Shown here in pieces: positions 34,679 through 40,803 of a stretch of DNA of 43,694 nt; the stretch's first letter is position 1, and each line of letters starts with the position of its first letter. This DNA comes from an uncultured Oscillospiraceae bacterium. GTDB taxonomy: Bacteria; Bacillota; Clostridia; Oscillospirales; Oscillospiraceae. The position numbers were made by a program, and so were the translations under genes. The notes below the pieces were generated by a model. It was not told the DNA's origin. It did not search any database and saw only the letters and a program-made list of their open reading frames with translations. Location: NCBI GenBank assembly GCA_900751035.1, contig CAADSF010000389.1:1-43694 (forward strand), written 5' to 3'.

Positions 34679-35228
34679 CATTGGCCTCCTGTCCGCAGTT
34701 GTATGCCATCGTCCGCGATGTCTCGTCCGTCATCGCCCGGATGCGGTCGCCGTTTGTCATGGGCTTCGGCGCGGCCGCCATGGCGCTCCGCTGCCAGGCT
34801 TCCGTCATGGCCCAGCGGTCCGGCAACGTGATTTTTGCCCCCACGTCGTCCGGCTTTTCCGGCTCTGGCTCGTCCTGGCATTCCTGCAGGCTGCGGGCTG
34901 CTTCCAGCAACAGCAGCCCGACATTGATATCTTGATATACGCTCCCATTGGCCCTTAGATTTGCGTGCTCCAGTGTACGTCCGGCATCAGTCAGCATGTT
35001 GACCAGATCGGCCCTCCACTTCGCTTTTACCGCCCTATCGACAGCCTCGCTAATGTTCATTGTCGATCCTCCTTCACGAGTTTCCCGCCCATGCACCACC
35101 GGGGCAACGTCGGCGGCTGGCATTTCCGCGATTACCCGCTTTGCATCCGTCATTGTGGCCAGTCTGTTGGTCACTTCCACCTTGGTCAGGCGTGCTATCG
35201 CCATGTCTCGGCTTATGTAATCACCCAT
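34668..35228 (-). CDS. Fusion of a truncated zinc-ribbon paralogue and a helical protein
   Basis: 186 residues. The first 45 (GDYISRDMAIARLTKVEVTN, ADVAPVVHGR) match the N-terminus of the neighbouring 91-residue protein, but the zinc ribbon that should follow is missing. It runs in frame into MNISEAVDRAVKAKWRADLV, which has its own GGAGGATCGACA ribosome site (start near 35060). So either one fusion protein or two products are made. It overlaps the 91-residue gene by eight bases. Functions unknown. Confidence 0.7.
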   Translation of the reverse strand: MGDYISRDMAIARLTKVEVTNRLATMTDAKRVIAEMPAADVAPVVHGRETREGGSTMNISEAVDRAVKAKWRADLVNMLTDAGRTLEHANLRANGSVYQDINVGLLLLEAARSLQECQDEPEPEKPDDVGAKITLPDRWAMTEAWQRSAMAAAPKPMTNGDRIRAMTDETSRTMAYNCGQEANDGQ

Positions 35229-35496
35229 TGTCTACCTCCATTTCCGCACCGCACACATCGCAGTATGCGGCTCTGTACTCGTCCCACTCGTGTTCTTCGC
35301 CGCACTCCGAGCAGATTTGACAGCCATTTTCCTCAATCCAGTGTCCGCGCCGCACGGGCGCGACATCGGCGACCGGCAATCGGTGTACTGCTTCTTCTGC
35401 CTCAAAAACGCGTTCTCTCGCTTTGTACCCGGCAGTTCTGACGTACACCTTCATTATTGCGTCAATCGCAGCTTCTCGCTCAATGTATTCAGCCAT
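35221..35496 (-). CDS. Small phage zinc-ribbon protein
   Basis: 91 residues, MAEYIEREAAIDAI start and PVADVAPVRRGHWIE linker, then CSECGEEH and CDVCGAEM: the common gut Firmicutes phage protein with a helical N-terminus and a CxxC/CxxC ribbon. Strong GGAGGACTGTCA start. Eight-base overlaps with both neighbours. Function unknown; nucleic-acid binding is plausible. Confidence 0.85.
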   Translation of the reverse strand: MAEYIEREAAIDAIMKVYVRTAGYKARERVFEAEEAVHRLPVADVAPVRRGHWIEENGCQICSECGEEHEWDEYRAAYCDVCGAEMEVDNG

Positions 35497-36498
35497 TGAC
35501 AGTCCTCCTGTTCAGTTCTTCCGCGAGCGCGCAGAAGATTGGGTATGCCTGCTGCGGAACAACTGCATTGCCGAGGGATCTAATTCGCTCCACCCGGCAG
35601 GGAAGCCCATGAGCCACTCTACCCACTCCGGGTTCAACTGCCCACTGACGTCCGTCCGCAGGCTCCTGTGATTCGCACCGCCGGTTGATCCGGTTGAATC
35701 TGCCGCACACGGTGTTGTGAACATCCGTTCCATCGCTATAGCCTGCGTCAGGTTGCATTTTCCGGGACTTTTCATCCTTCTCGGCGGGACGTGTTGCAGT
35801 CTGTCCTTGCCTTCGTTCGCTCTCGGCGTCGGATATAGCTTCCCGTTCGCCTCCGCACCGGCTTCGGCACATGCCCGGATCATTTCCGGGTTTACTTGTT
35901 CCCGCAGATTCTCCGGCCGTTTTCGGCCGTGGCCCTTCGCATGCCGCTTCATTGCCTCGAAACTGCGGCACGGCAGTGCATCCATTGTGTTCGGCGTACC
36001 CCACAAAGAAGACGCGCGATCTTCTGTGCCAAGCTCCGACAGCCGCAGCCTCAAATTGCAGCACGACGACGTGATAGCCTGCACGCTCCAGATCCTCGAC
36101 CACCTGCCGGGCGGCAATGCCGATGATTCCAGGTACGTTCTCACCGACGACGCAATGCGGCCTAAGCTCCCGGATAACGCGGAGCATTTCAGGCCACAGA
36201 AACCGCTCGTCTTCTTTTCCGCGCTGCTTTCCGGCCACGGAAAACGGCTGGCAGGGGAATCCTCCGGATATAACGTCAACTGTTCGCAGACCTCCGGTCC
36301 GCTCATAAAACCCCTCCTTTGTCAGGGTCCGGATATCCCGCCAGCGCGGGACGTCCGGCCAGTGCTTTTCGAGCACCGCTGTCGGATAATCCGACAGCTC
36401 GCATTGCCCGACGGTCGTAAAACCGGCCCACTCGGCCGCAAGATCAAGGCCGCCGACTAAATACCGGAAAACAAACTAAGGTGTGTTCGTTCCGGCAT
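35489..36498 (-). pseudogene. C5 cytosine DNA methyltransferase with N-terminal frameshift
   Basis: From an ATG at 36498 the frame reads MPERTHLSLFSGI, the standard start of a C5-methyltransferase up to AdoMet motif I, then meets TAG at 36457-36459. The matching continuation GGLDLAAEWAGFTTVGQ is in another frame, as if five bases (TAGTC) had been added. The rest is intact to 35489: GGFPCQPFS with catalytic Cys (motif IV), GENVPG (VI), RRSRVFF (VIII), and RSLGNAVVPQ (X). Without frameshifting only a protein from GTG 36376 could be made; it lacks motif I and should be inactive. It would have methylated cytosine, probably against host restriction. Sequencing error is possible. A second gene lies inside it in another frame (35512-36306). 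Confidence 0.85.
35512..36306 (-). CDS. Nested out-of-frame protein inside the methyltransferase gene
   Basis: 264 residues in a different frame of the same strand. Its ATG at 36306 has an ideal AAAGGAGG site six bases upstream, better than any site of the host gene. The translation is patterned like a real protein: CEQLTLYPEDSPASRFPW, then a middle with VRTYLESSALPPGRWSR, WGTPNTMDALP, LYPTPRANEGKD, and LNPEWVEWLMGFPAGWSEL near the end. I recall database proteins with these same W-PT-N-MD and WVEWLMGFP-GW blocks in many gut phages. Role unknown; coexpression with a methyltransferase suggests a partner or specificity factor. It ends 16 bp upstream of the next gene start. Confidence 0.72.
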   Translation of the reverse strand: MSGPEVCEQLTLYPEDSPASRFPWPESSAEKKTSGFCGLKCSALSGSLGRIASSVRTYLESSALPPGRWSRIWSVQAITSSCCNLRLRLSELGTEDRASSLWGTPNTMDALPCRSFEAMKRHAKGHGRKRPENLREQVNPEMIRACAEAGAEANGKLYPTPRANEGKDRLQHVPPRRMKSPGKCNLTQAIAMERMFTTPCAADSTGSTGGANHRSLRTDVSGQLNPEWVEWLMGFPAGWSELDPSAMQLFRSRHTQSSARSRKN

Positions 36499-36544
36499 CT
36501 CACATCCCCCCCTTTATTGTGGCATAATCCATGATATCGTTGTT

Positions 36545-36907
36545 TCAGTCCTCCATCCATGCCTCCAGTTCCTCGGCCGAGATCTTGTACACCGGCTTTC
36601 CCTCATACCGGCTGTACTGCATCTCCAAACTTGCCCCGCGGCTCTGCTCCCAGCCTGGCAAAAACGCCACGAGATCGGCCGTGCGGATCATCGCAAGGCA
36701 CACGTCCATGTAGAGCCCGTTCGTCCATCCCTCCGGCAGCTCCGCCGGGTTGAGCACCACGTCGGCCGTCGGATACGGGCTTACTTTCAGCAGCCCCCGC
36801 GCAACCTCCTGCGTCTCTTTTTCAGCCAGCAGCCACTCCTTGGCGGCCGCAAACCGCGCCTTGTAGTTTTCGACGCCGGTGATCCCACCGGCAATGTATA
36901 CCGTCAT
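36545..36907 (-). CDS. DUF4406-type protein, second copy
   Basis: 120 residues from ATG 36907 (GGAGGTAGAGAG). Begins MTVYIAGGITGVENYKARF and has WTNGLYMDVCLAMIRTADLV and LPGWEQSRGASLEMQY, the DUF4406/nucleoside deoxyribosyltransferase-like signature. Its first 12 residues and the bases before them are duplicated at the start of the upstream chimeric gene. ATGA overlap with that gene. Only distantly like the DUF4406 gene in the lysis region. Confidence 0.87.
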   Translation of the reverse strand: MTVYIAGGITGVENYKARFAAAKEWLLAEKETQEVARGLLKVSPYPTADVVLNPAELPEGWTNGLYMDVCLAMIRTADLVAFLPGWEQSRGASLEMQYSRYEGKPVYKISAEELEAWMED

Positions 36908-36924
36908 CTCTCTACCTCCACGAG
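36876..36924. repeat. Direct repeat A (49 bp) of a 428-bp tandem duplication
   Basis: Exactly identical to 37304-37352. It spans the end of a repeat-protein gene, the ribosome site and the first codons of the next gene. Homology continues with mismatches on the right side, so a longer segment was duplicated. Confidence 0.95.
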
Positions 36925-37335
36925 TTTCCCGCACCTATAGGTGTACCATGTATCCGGCTTGATATTCACGCCGTCGACGATGTCGGCTGCAACGTGCAAA
37001 ATGCTCCCGTCCAGCCGCTCGATGGCGATCAGCGCGCATCCGATCTTCCCCCTTACCATTCCGCCTGTAGCGGTTGTCATAGCCACACCGTATGCGCCTT
37101 CTGCGCTGGCAGCGCCAAACACCCCCGTAGCCACGGCTACGCCCGTCTCCTCCTCCGCTTTGGCAACCCCATGATAGCTCGTGGCCAGCGCCACGCCGCG
37201 CTCCCCCGCAGCTGTTGCTCTCCCGTATCTGCCCGTGGCGATCGCTACGCCATTGATATTTGAGACGACGCTACTTTCGTCGTCCCCCATCGTAGCAACA
37301 ACTCCGGTGATCCCACCGGCAATGTATACCGTCAT
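36904..37335 (-). CDS. Chimeric repeat protein (DUF4406 start fused to DUF7666-like end)
   Basis: 143 residues. The first 12 (MTVYIAGGITGV) copy the neighbouring DUF4406 protein. Then seven nine-residue units of the type GVAIATGRY / GVALATSYH / GVAVATGVF follow, and the C-terminus (IKPDTWYTYRCGKLVEVER) copies the end of the 218-residue gene. It looks like the product of a tandem duplication joining two genes. The nine-residue units suggest a beta-solenoid. ATGA overlaps at both ends keep it in the operon. Functional status unknown. Confidence 0.8.
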   Translation of the reverse strand: MTVYIAGGITGVVATMGDDESSVVSNINGVAIATGRYGRATAAGERGVALATSYHGVAKAEEETGVAVATGVFGAASAEGAYGVAMTTATGGMVRGKIGCALIAIERLDGSILHVAADIVDGVNIKPDTWYTYRCGKLVEVER

Positions 37336-37352
37336 CTCTCTACCTCCACGAG
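37304..37352. repeat. Direct repeat B (49 bp) of a 428-bp tandem duplication
   Basis: Second identical copy of 36876-36924, at the junction between the 218-residue gene and the chimeric gene. Confidence 0.95.
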
Positions 37353-37988
37353 CTTCCCGTCCCTGCAGGTGTACCATGTGTCTGGCTTGATGTTTTCCCC
37401 GTCGACGATGGCGGCAGCGACGCTCAGGATCTCACCGCGATCCGCACGCTCGACGGCAAACAACGCGCAGCCAAGCGCTCCCATTACCCGGCCGTCGATA
37501 CCGGCCGCCAAGGCCGCGCCCTGACGGCCCGTGGCGGAGGCCGCGCCCTGACGGCCCGTGGCGGAGGCAGCGCCATGATCGCCCGTGGCGGAGGCCGCGC
37601 CCTGACGGCCCGTGGCGGAGGCAGCGCCCTGACAGCCCGTGGCGCTTTTGGCCTTTTTGATATTTTCGTCAAAGCCGGACGTCTCTTTGACCCACTCGAT
37701 CTGTGCCTTTACCAGACCGGCGATCCCGAGTTCCGCGCCGATTCTGATCTTCCTCGCGCAAACCTTGCTGTCGCCTCTCGGCCTGCGCTGCAGGCCGCCT
37801 TCCAGTTCGACCTCGCGATAGATGCTGCCGCGTGCCGGCGCGTAATATCCCAGCACGTCAAGCGGCATTGTGCAGGCGTGAAAGCCGCTTTCGCAAAGCC
37901 TCGCATCCTCCTCCTCGTAGGTCTGGCCCTCGGCGTACTGGAAGCCGCAGCACTGCATATTTTTATCAAATCCCTTGTAGGCCTTCAT
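37332..37988 (-). CDS. DUF7666-like protein with nine-residue solenoid repeats
   Basis: 218 residues, GAAAGGAGAACAC before the ATG. Residues 1-105 (MKAYKGFDKNMQCCGFQYAE, CESGFHACTMPLDVLGYYAP) match the family I know as DUF7666. Residues 118-162 are five copies of SATGRQGAA-type units, and the end is GENIKPDTWYTCRDGKLVEVER. Ala/Gly/Thr repeats with nine-residue period fit a beta-solenoid. Widespread in phages and mobile elements of Firmicutes; function unknown. Confidence 0.85.
   Translation of the reverse strand: MKAYKGFDKNMQCCGFQYAEGQTYEEEDARLCESGFHACTMPLDVLGYYAPARGSIYREVELEGGLQRRPRGDSKVCARKIRIGAELGIAGLVKAQIEWVKETSGFDENIKKAKSATGCQGAASATGRQGAASATGDHGAASATGRQGAASATGRQGAALAAGIDGRVMGALGCALFAVERADRGEILSVAAAIVDGENIKPDTWYTCRDGKLVEVER
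37513..37647. repeat. Five 27-bp tandem repeats
   Basis: Five units of 27 bp, base form GCCGCGCCCTGACGGCCCGT plus GGCGGAG, two of the five differing at several positions. They encode SATGRQGAA units, so copy-number change keeps the frame. Confidence 0.93.
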
Positions 37989-38069
37989 GTGTTCTCCTTT
38001 CGTTCTCTGGCCGCGCGTTTTTCGGCCGCGCGGCGGCTATTGTATTCTTTCTGCCGGGCCAGCAAGGCC

Positions 38070-38498
38070 TCACGATTTTTCCGGTAATAGGCCCGGTGCT
38101 GCTCCTGCCTTTTGTGCCGCATACCTTGCTCTTGCCCTGGCGTTGATCTCCTCCCGATGGGCCTCCCTATAGGCCCTCGCTTTCGCCAGCAGGCGCTCCC
38201 GATTTTGCCTGTAATATTCCTTCTGCGTGCCCGGGTGCTCTGCGCGCCATTTTCGGAAGTATTCCCTTAGCTCCGCCCTGTGGGCCTTATTGTATTCCCT
38301 CGCCTTCGCCCGCGCCCGCTCCCGTGCCGCCTCCTTCTTGGCCGCGTCGCCTCCGACGGGCGGCGGATCCTTTGCCTTGCGCACCGTCCCGAGCGCCCGG
38401 TCCCTTGCGTCTGCCTCCCGGTAGTCGTCCAGATCCATCTCGTCGTTGATGCAATCCGAATACGGGCAGCCCTCGCATCGCTTATCGCATACGCTCAT
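38070..38498 (-). CDS. Basic helical repeat protein, C-terminus frameshifted
   Basis: 142 residues. N-terminal CDKRCEGCPYSDC is a four-Cys cluster. The rest is Arg/Ala/Glu-rich helix with repeats like YYRQNRERLLAKARAYREAHRE. After YAAQK the frame ends in AGAAPGLLPEKS. The +1 frame instead continues the repeat (HRAYYRKNREALLARQKEYN) and ends in an ATGA overlap with the next gene, as its neighbours do. One extra A in the AAAA run near 38123 would explain this. Possible DNA-binding or HNH-associated helix; function unknown. Confidence 0.72.
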   Translation of the reverse strand: MSVCDKRCEGCPYSDCINDEMDLDDYREADARDRALGTVRKAKDPPPVGGDAAKKEAARERARAKAREYNKAHRAELREYFRKWRAEHPGTQKEYYRQNRERLLAKARAYREAHREEINARARARYAAQKAGAAPGLLPEKS

Positions 38499-38859
38499 TT
38501 TCCTGCGGCCTCCCGATCACCCGGCACCCGCCGCGCAGGCCGTCGCGGTCAAACTCCACGACGTACCGGTTGTTTTTGTCCGGCCCGCTGCGGATCACGC
38601 CGACGCCGTAGTGCCACGTCCCCGTGCACACCGCCAGCACCCGCTCGCCGGGCTCCCACCTGTTCTTCTTTTCCATCTTCAGCTCCTTTCTGATGCTTGC
38701 GGCCGGGCAGCGCCACATCGGCGTGCTCGGCCATTTTGCGCAGAGCGGCGCGTGCTCGACCACGCGCCCCGTCACCCCGCACCGGTAAAATTTTGCATCG
38801 CGCCCGGCGTCCTCCTCGCGGAGATACCGGCACGCGCGGCAGACACACTCAGCCCTCAC
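38482..38859 (-). CDS. Hypothetical zinc-finger-like protein with internal start
   Basis: 125 residues from a GTG at 38859. N-terminal CVCRACRYL and YRCGVTGRVVEHAPLCAKW give a set of Cys that could bind zinc. From residue 62, MEKKNRWEPGERVLAVCTG begins with its own GAAAGGAGCTGAAG site (start 38676), giving a 64-residue SH3/Tudor-like beta domain (VLAVCTGTWHYGVGVIRSG) that may also be made alone. Overlaps both neighbours. The outer GTG has no clear ribosome site. Confidence 0.65.
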   Translation of the reverse strand: MRAECVCRACRYLREEDAGRDAKFYRCGVTGRVVEHAPLCAKWPSTPMWRCPAASIRKELKMEKKNRWEPGERVLAVCTGTWHYGVGVIRSGPDKNNRYVVEFDRDGLRGGCRVIGRPQENERMR

Positions 38860-39154
38860 GCGGGATCCATCGTACCAGCAGCGCCGCCGCGCCTAGCAGA
38901 CCGGCCCCGATCCACGCCGATGCGCGCATCACGCACACCCCGAGGATCATGCAGGCCATCGCGGCCGTTGCCAGCACCAGCATCGCAACCTTGCGGTCCG
39001 CGTCCTGCTGCGCCTGTTTTGCCCTCTGCTCGGCCACGGCCGCCCGCTGCTCCGCCTCCCGGCATCTGCGGGCCTGCGCTCTGGCCTCCGCCTTGCGGTT
39101 CAGTTCGTCGAGCCGGGCCTGCTCGATCTGCGCCGCGCTGCTCATCCAGTTCAT
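38849..39154 (-). CDS. Small membrane protein with coiled coil
   Basis: 101 residues from ATG 39154 (GGAGGAAGCGCA). Residues 8-52 form a charged coiled coil (AEARAQARRCREAEQRAAVA), then two hydrophobic segments (about 55-72 and 78-95). Overlaps the 64-residue gene by four bases. Possibly a phage membrane-associated or exclusion protein; unknown. Confidence 0.72.
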   Translation of the reverse strand: MNWMSSAAQIEQARLDELNRKAEARAQARRCREAEQRAAVAEQRAKQAQQDADRKVAMLVLATAAMACMILGVCVMRASAWIGAGLLGAAALLVRWIPREG

Positions 39155-39345
39155 TGCGCTTCCTCCTGCAGCCACTCGGCTGCCCGCCTCGTGCAGGCCT
39201 CGGTTATCGTATCGTCCGCTCCGTCGTTGCGGCAGTAGAGGCAGAGCCCCCGCTGGTTGTACTGGCAGCTCCTGCACCACGCCGCGTCGACGAGCGCCGC
39301 CGCCATGGCCTCCGTGCTCTGCACGATCTTCGCAAAATTGGTCAC
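39151..39345 (-). CDS. Small Cys-rich protein downstream of tRNA-like element
   Basis: 64 residues from a GTG at 39345, with GGAGGAGGG upstream. CRSCQYNQRGLCLYCRND supplies four Cys for a zinc site. The ribosome site directly abuts the encoded CCA of the tRNA-like element (39364), so RNA processing there could affect its translation. Confidence 0.72.
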   Translation of the reverse strand: MTNFAKIVQSTEAMAAALVDAAWCRSCQYNQRGLCLYCRNDGADDTITEACTRRAAEWLQEEAQ

Positions 39346-39363
39346 TCGACATCCCTCCTCCTA

Positions 39364-39437
39364 TGGAGAGGGCGGCAGGTATCGAGCCTGCCCTCCGCGG
39401 CTTGTGCTCTCGCCGCGGCCGTCCCTTGCGCGCCCTC
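39364..39437 (-). ncRNA. 74-nt tRNA-like element with T-arm, acceptor stem and CCA
   Basis: On the - strand, 5-prime GAGGGCG pairs perfectly with CGCCCTC seven bases before a 3-prime TCCA. Inside it a T-arm has stem GCAGG / CCTGC and seven-base loop CTCGATA, keeping U55, C56, G57, A58, G53 and C61. Distances match a tRNA exactly. The other half does not: positions 20-26 and 37-43 form a seven-base GC stem with a ten-base loop, and no D-arm or normal anticodon arm can be drawn. It occupies most of the gap between two operon genes, with the next ribosome site right after CCA. It could be a degenerate tRNA or a tRNA mimic recognised by RNase P/Z. Confidence 0.6.
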
Positions 39438-39449
39438 AGGTCGGGCGGA

Positions 39450-39764
39450 TCACGCGCCGCCCACCGCGCCCTCCGGCTTGAGCCGGAGGGACTGCAGCCG
39501 TTTGTAGTTGCGCTCGAGGCGCTCGATGTCAATGCCCCACGCCTTGTAGGCCACCTCGGTGTTTACATGGGTGGCGTTCCAGCATGGGATGCCCATGGCA
39601 TCCATCTCCTCCTTGGCGAGCGCCTTGAGCCGGTATACCGTCCCGGCCGACGTTTCAAATAGGTCCTTTATGTCCTTGTTACTCAGCTCCAGCCGCTCAT
39701 AGTAGAGCCGCAGCGCCGTTTCGATATTCCGCACCTGCGGGACCCGCACTCGCCCGGTCCTCAT
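39450..39764 (-). CDS. HTH-like regulator
   Basis: 104 residues, ATG 39764 in ATGA overlap with the upstream gene. Helix-turn-helix LELSNKDIKDLFETSAGTVY (residues 26-45), then a helical domain with an MGIPCWNATHVNTEVAYKAW segment seen in phage proteins of this kind. Basic overall. Probably DNA-binding; target unknown. Confidence 0.76.
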   Translation of the reverse strand: MRTGRVRVPQVRNIETALRLYYERLELSNKDIKDLFETSAGTVYRLKALAKEEMDAMGIPCWNATHVNTEVAYKAWGIDIERLERNYKRLQSLRLKPEGAVGGA

Positions 39765-40099
39765 AGCGTTCCGGCCTCGTTGGTCGTCCCGGCGTCCTGC
39801 CCGGTCACGATCTGCTTGGCCAGCTCCTCGAGCATCTGCTGCTGGGCGCGGAGCTGCTCCTCCTTCTGGGCCAGCTCGGCCTCCCAATCCCGCAGGACTC
39901 CCGCCTGCTGGTCGAGCTCATCGCGCTTTCGCGCGATCTCCGACCAGTTGCTCATCTGCATGTCTCGCGCGTTGCGCCACATGCGCTCCTGCGCCTCGGC
40001 CTGCCGCTGGAGTCTGCTGCGCTCCCGCGCTGCCAGAGCCTCCTGCAGTACCACCAATGCCAGCCATGCGGCCAGCGCGCAGCTCATTGCGATCCTCAT
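39761..40099 (-). CDS. Membrane-anchored coiled-coil protein
   Basis: 112 residues, GAAGGAGGACA start. N-terminal hydrophobic helix (MSCALAAWLALVVLQEALAA) as signal anchor, then a long coiled coil (RDMQMSNWSEIARKRDELDQ onward). Shape is like spanin or FtsL-type proteins but it is in the early region, so lysis is unlikely. Coupled to the HTH gene by ATGA. Confidence 0.76.
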   Translation of the reverse strand: MRIAMSCALAAWLALVVLQEALAARERSRLQRQAEAQERMWRNARDMQMSNWSEIARKRDELDQQAGVLRDWEAELAQKEEQLRAQQQMLEELAKQIVTGQDAGTTNEAGTL

Positions 40100-40116
40100 G
40101 TCATTGTCCTCCTTCT

Positions 40117-40153
40117 GTCATTGCGAGGAGGCCGAAGGCCGACGTGGCAATCT
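40117..40153. repeat. REP-like palindromic element
   Basis: Imperfect palindrome starting GTCATTGCGAGGAGGCC, then GAA, then GGCCGACGTGGCAATCTC. It is the type of short dispersed bacterial repeat with CATTGCGAGGAG...GGCAATC ends that is found many times in chromosomes. It lies in the only non-coding gap of this part of the operon. A single copy here suggests acquisition from a host. Confidence 0.6.
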
Positions 40154-40170
40154 CTGGCCCCCGCGCTCTC

Positions 40171-40302
40171 TCACTCATTCCGCTTATCCACGGCAACAAT
40201 CATGCCGTAGATGCAGCCCTTGACGGCTGCCATCTCCGCCGCCGTCATCTGCCCGGCCAGCGTCAGCAGCTTATCCGCCAGCTGCTTCAGGCTCTCGCTC
40301 AT
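40171..40302 (-). CDS. 43-residue hypothetical protein
   Basis: ATG 40302 follows GGAGGGGGTGAGAAC. Sequence start MSESLKQLADKLLTLAGQMT, a small helical protein. Its start overlaps the stop of the 66-residue gene. Function unknown. Confidence 0.7.
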   Translation of the reverse strand: MSESLKQLADKLLTLAGQMTAAEMAAVKGCIYGMIVAVDKRNE

Positions 40303-40499
40303 GTTCTCACCCCCTCCGTGATGTAGCCCATCGCGATCTTGGCCAGCCGCCGGAGCTGGCTGCGCGTGCGGCGCATGTGCTCGTCGGCCGTGACCAGCCG
40401 CGTCCACGCCTCCTTCTCGGAGGCGCTGTTTACCATCTCCGGCATCAGCCGGTATTTCTCCGGCATCGCCGGGATCTCGATCTTCTTTTCGTTGTTCAT
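40299..40499 (-). CDS. 66-residue hypothetical protein
   Basis: AAAAGGAGTAAAGAA before ATG 40499. Basic, helical (ADEHMRRTRSQLRRLAKIAM). ATGA overlap with the 43-residue gene. Lies back to back with the + strand gene at 40576. Confidence 0.72.
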   Translation of the reverse strand: MNNEKKIEIPAMPEKYRLMPEMVNSASEKEAWTRLVTADEHMRRTRSQLRRLAKIAMGYITEGVRT

Positions 40500-40524
40500 T
40501 TCTTTACTCCTTTTTTCATTTTTC

Positions 40525-40553
40525 TTGCAATCCGCTCCCCCGCGTGGTATCCT
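40525..40553 (+). promoter_or_regulatory. Promoter of the solitary + strand gene
   Basis: TTGCAA (40525-40530), 17-bp spacer, TATCCT (40548-40553) with extended TGG. The -10 leads to a leader of about 16 bases before the GTG start. Confidence 0.6.
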
Positions 40554-40575
40554 TTCCGCGAAAGGAGGTGATTTT

Positions 40576-40803
40576 GTGCCTAACTTGTTGATTGTTTACT
40601 TCCATCCGGCGGCTCATCATGACCGGTCAGAGGTTGCAGCTCTGTTCCCGGAGGCGATCCATGTTGACGAGCACATCCCCGGCGCGTTTGAAATCGTGGT
40701 AATGCTCCCTTACAGCGAGGTTCGGCATCGTATCTATGAGGCATTCGGCCACGAAAGATACTACATTGCCCGCGTCGCTGTCGGAACCATCCACGGCAAT
40801 TAG
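40576..40803 (+). CDS. 75-residue protein opposed to the early operon
   Basis: GTG at 40576 with a perfect AAAGGAGGTGATTTT site. Sequence start MPNLLIVYFHPAAHHDRSEV; one compact alpha/beta domain (VVMLPYSEVRHRIYEAFGHE). No known family. It is the only + strand gene inside the - strand operon, and its last four bases overlap the end of the 47-residue gene tail-to-tail. Its own promoter suggests expression apart from the lytic operon, for example in the lysogen. Confidence 0.75.
   Translation: MPNLLIVYFHPAAHHDRSEVAALFPEAIHVDEHIPGAFEIVVMLPYSEVRHRIYEAFGHERYYIARVAVGTIHGN

Noticed and set aside
37513..37647. CRISPR-like repeat array
   Set aside because: Units are contiguous, without spacers, and encode protein repeats in frame.
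39364..39437. Ordinary functional tRNA
   Set aside because: No five-base anticodon stem with seven-base loop and no D-arm can be formed, so it is reported as tRNA-like only.
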